A DNA stretch of 64,000 bases from an uncultured Christensenella sp. (lineage in GTDB: Bacteria; Bacillota; Clostridia; Christensenellales; Pumilibacteraceae), in contig CAJTLV010000003.1 of the NCBI GenBank assembly GCA_910577435.1, forward strand, positions 75,947 to 139,946, read 5' to 3'. Position 1 is the first letter of the stretch. Each line of letters opens with the position of its first letter. Positions 62,438 through 64,000 of the stretch are shown one piece after another. The position numbers and the translations under genes are program-made. Below the pieces are notes generated by a model. That model was not told the origin of the DNA and ran no database searches. It saw only the letters and a program-made list of their open reading frames with translations.

Positions 62438-62476
62438 AAGTGCGTAGAATTTCGACGATTCTACGCACTTTTTTTT
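62437..62476 (+). terminator. intrinsic terminator ahead of the MATE gene (attenuator)
   Basis: A 14-bp perfect stem, AAAGTGCGTAGAAT with ATTCTACGCACTTT, a 7-base loop and eight T. It lies between the promoter at 62389 and the MATE start, with no second promoter visible in the following 70 bases. Confidence 0.85.
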
Positions 62477-62546
62477 GTGTCGACGTAGTTTTCAGGTAGC
62501 TTTCTCTCCGAAAAAGACTCCGAAATATTTTCAAGGAGACTTTGTT

Positions 62547-64000
62547 ATGGAACAGGAAGAAAACTCTCGGTATTTGGGTAGTGAAAAAATACCGAAACTA
62601 ATGCTTAAATTCGCCATACCTTGCGTTCTTTCACTGCTGGTCAGCGCGCTTTACAATATCGTAGACCAGATTTTTATAGGCAACAGCGAGCTGAGCGCGC
62701 TCGGCAATGCGGCAACGGGCGTAGTGTTCCCTATCTTCATTATCGCGCAGGCGTTCGCTTGGTGGTTTGGAGACGGTTGCGCGGCTTACCTGAATATTTG
62801 TCAGGGCAAGAAGAATTCGCAGAACGCGCACAAAGCGATAGGCACCGGCATAATACTCGCCGTCGCGGCAAGCATTATACTGATGGCGGTATTCTACCCG
62901 CTCAAAAAACAGCTGTTGTTGACGTTCGGCGCATCGCAGGACAGATTCGACGGCGGCGTATTGATTGAACCCGGCAGTATAGATTACGCAATCGAATACT
63001 TCAACATCATATTAGGGTTCTTCCACGTATTTATGGCGATGAATATGATGAACGCCGTCATCCGTGCGGACGGCAGTCCGGGATGGTCGATGGTGTCGAT
63101 GCTGTCGGGCGCCGTCGTCAATATTGCGCTCGACGCCGCGTTTATTTACGGTTGCAAATGGGGTATGTCCGGCGCGGCTTGGGCGACCATAATAGGACAG
63201 TGCGTGTCGCTCGTTGTAAGCGTCGTATATTTCATTCGCAAAACAAAAACTTTCAAGCTCGGACTTAAAAGTTTCATTCCAGATTTCAAGAGTTTCGCCT
63301 CGCCCGCAAAGCTCGGACTTTCTTCGTTCATTACGCAGATGACGATAGTCATAATTTCGCTCGTCTGCAATATCCTGCTCAAAAAATACGGCGCTATGTC
63401 CGAATACGGCGAAAACATTCCGATAGCGATAATCGCCGTCGAAAGCAAAGTGTTTACCGTCGTAATAAACATAGTAGTCGGTATCGTGCTCGGTTGTCAG
63501 CCTATCATCGGTTACAACATCGGCGCAAAGAATTTCTCACGAGTCAAAAAGCTGTATTTTTCGATTCTGTGTTGCACGCTTATTATAGGCTTGCTGTTCA
63601 CCGTGCTATTCGAAGCCGCGCCGCACGCCGTTGTCGGCATATTCGGCGCGCCCGATCCCAATCAGATGAATGTCGAAAACTATTGGAAATTTGCCGAAAA
63701 GACTTTCCGCATATTCCTGATGCTGGTCACATTTACCTGCACGATCAAGATGTCGTCTATATTCTTCCAAGCGTCGGGAAAACCCGTGTTCGCCATCGTA
63801 GCGTCGCTCATACGCGATATTGTCTGCTTTATCCCGCTAATATGTGTATTGCCGATATTCTACGGCATAGAGGGCATTCTTTGGGCGGCGCCCATTGCCG
63901 ATATGATAGCAATGGCAGTAGCGGCGGCGCTTACCATAGTGTTCCTGCGCTCTTTCGCAGGAACAGACAGATCTGAGTCTGCCGACCCGATCGAGCAAGT
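62547..64000 (+). CDS. MATE family efflux transporter (partial, C-terminus beyond window)
   Basis: Translation from the ATG at 62547 stays open to the window end (484 codons). The product is a multidrug and toxin extrusion transporter of the MOP superfamily: KLMLKFAIPCVLSLLVSALYNIVDQIFIGN at the start, AFAWWFGDGCAAYLNICQGKK, MNMMNAVIRADGSPGWSMVSMLSGAVVNIALDAAFIY and the mirrored second half with GCQPIIGYNIGAKNFSRVKKLY. About twelve helices are expected, nearly all inside the window. AAGGAG precedes the start. It is transcribed through an upstream terminator, so expression may be conditional. The exported compound is unknown. Confidence 0.93.
   Translation, partial: MEQEENSRYLGSEKIPKLMLKFAIPCVLSLLVSALYNIVDQIFIGNSELSALGNAATGVVFPIFIIAQAFAWWFGDGCAAYLNICQGKKNSQNAHKAIGTGIILAVAASIILMAVFYPLKKQLLLTFGASQDRFDGGVLIEPGSIDYAIEYFNIILGFFHVFMAMNMMNAVIRADGSPGWSMVSMLSGAVVNIALDAAFIYGCKWGMSGAAWATIIGQCVSLVVSVVYFIRKTKTFKLGLKSFIPDFKSFASPAKLGLSSFITQMTIVIISLVCNILLKKYGAMSEYGENIPIAIIAVESKVFTVVINIVVGIVLGCQPIIGYNIGAKNFSRVKKLYFSILCCTLIIGLLFTVLFEAAPHAVVGIFGAPDPNQMNVENYWKFAEKTFRIFLMLVTFTCTIKMSSIFFQASGKPVFAIVASLIRDIVCFIPLICVLPIFYGIEGILWAAPIADMIAMAVAAALTIVFLRSFAGTDRSESADPIEQ

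Overview
The window looks like a chromosome segment of an uncultured anaerobic, spore-forming member of the Clostridia (Bacillota). The evidence is a germination protease (gpr), a SpoVB-type flippase, a CwlD-type amidase, a VanW-family lipoprotein, an A-type flavoprotein for O2/NO reduction, a folate-type ECF S component, sigma-A promoters and strong AGGAGG-type ribosome sites. No phage, transposase, CRISPR array or plasmid function was seen. Nearly all of it reads as core chromosome, so the unusual features are in regulation, domain architecture and small repeats.

Layout. 1-4.1 kb (minus): the N-terminal three quarters of a GH36 alpha-galactosidase cut by the window edge, a four-helix membrane protein and a DUF5104-like lipoprotein. 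4.2-6.6 kb: tRNA-Leu(CAA), then argF and degV on plus. 6.6-12.9 kb: two tandem InlB-repeat surface lipoproteins. 13.1-24.2 kb (minus): tyrA-aroC-aroB-aroA-aroE-aroQ-aroK/HAD, whose genes overlap or nearly overlap, then a phosphohexomutase, transketolase and yfbR. The cluster makes chorismate and the tyrosine branch; DAHP synthase and chorismate mutase/prephenate dehydratase are not here. 24.3-46.5 kb: cell-envelope and housekeeping genes: cwlD-like amidase, M1 peptidase lipoprotein, ddl, uppP, a CapD-type sugar dehydratase, glmM divergent from a COG2426-glmS-apgM operon, murI, gpr, rpsT, an lgt-pncB operon, VanW lipoprotein, cca and an esterase. 46.5-56 kb: an intact transglutaminase-like lipoprotein beside a catalytically dead paralogue, SpoVB-like flippase, folT-like S component with a structured leader, a PptA tautomerase and a DUF3810 membrane protease-like protein. 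55.8-61.7 kb: NfeD-flotillin pair, PadR-DUF1700-DUF4097 operon, FprA flavoprotein. 61.8-64 kb: a small repeat built from the 3' end of tRNA-Leu(CAG), that tRNA, an attenuator-like leader and a MATE transporter running off the end.

Themes. Peptidoglycan precursor and envelope supply recurs: glmS/glmM make GlcN-1-P, murI and ddl make D-Glu and D-Ala-D-Ala, uppP recycles the lipid carrier, and lgt attaches the many lipoproteins encoded nearby. Transketolase supplies erythrose-4-phosphate to the shikimate pathway encoded just upstream. The most striking general signal is that many genes have a good sigma-A promoter whose -10 box ends only 6-9 bases before the start codon and no Shine-Dalgarno sequence, which predicts leaderless mRNAs for lgt, cca and several others. 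Everything here comes from reading the sequence; no database search was run.
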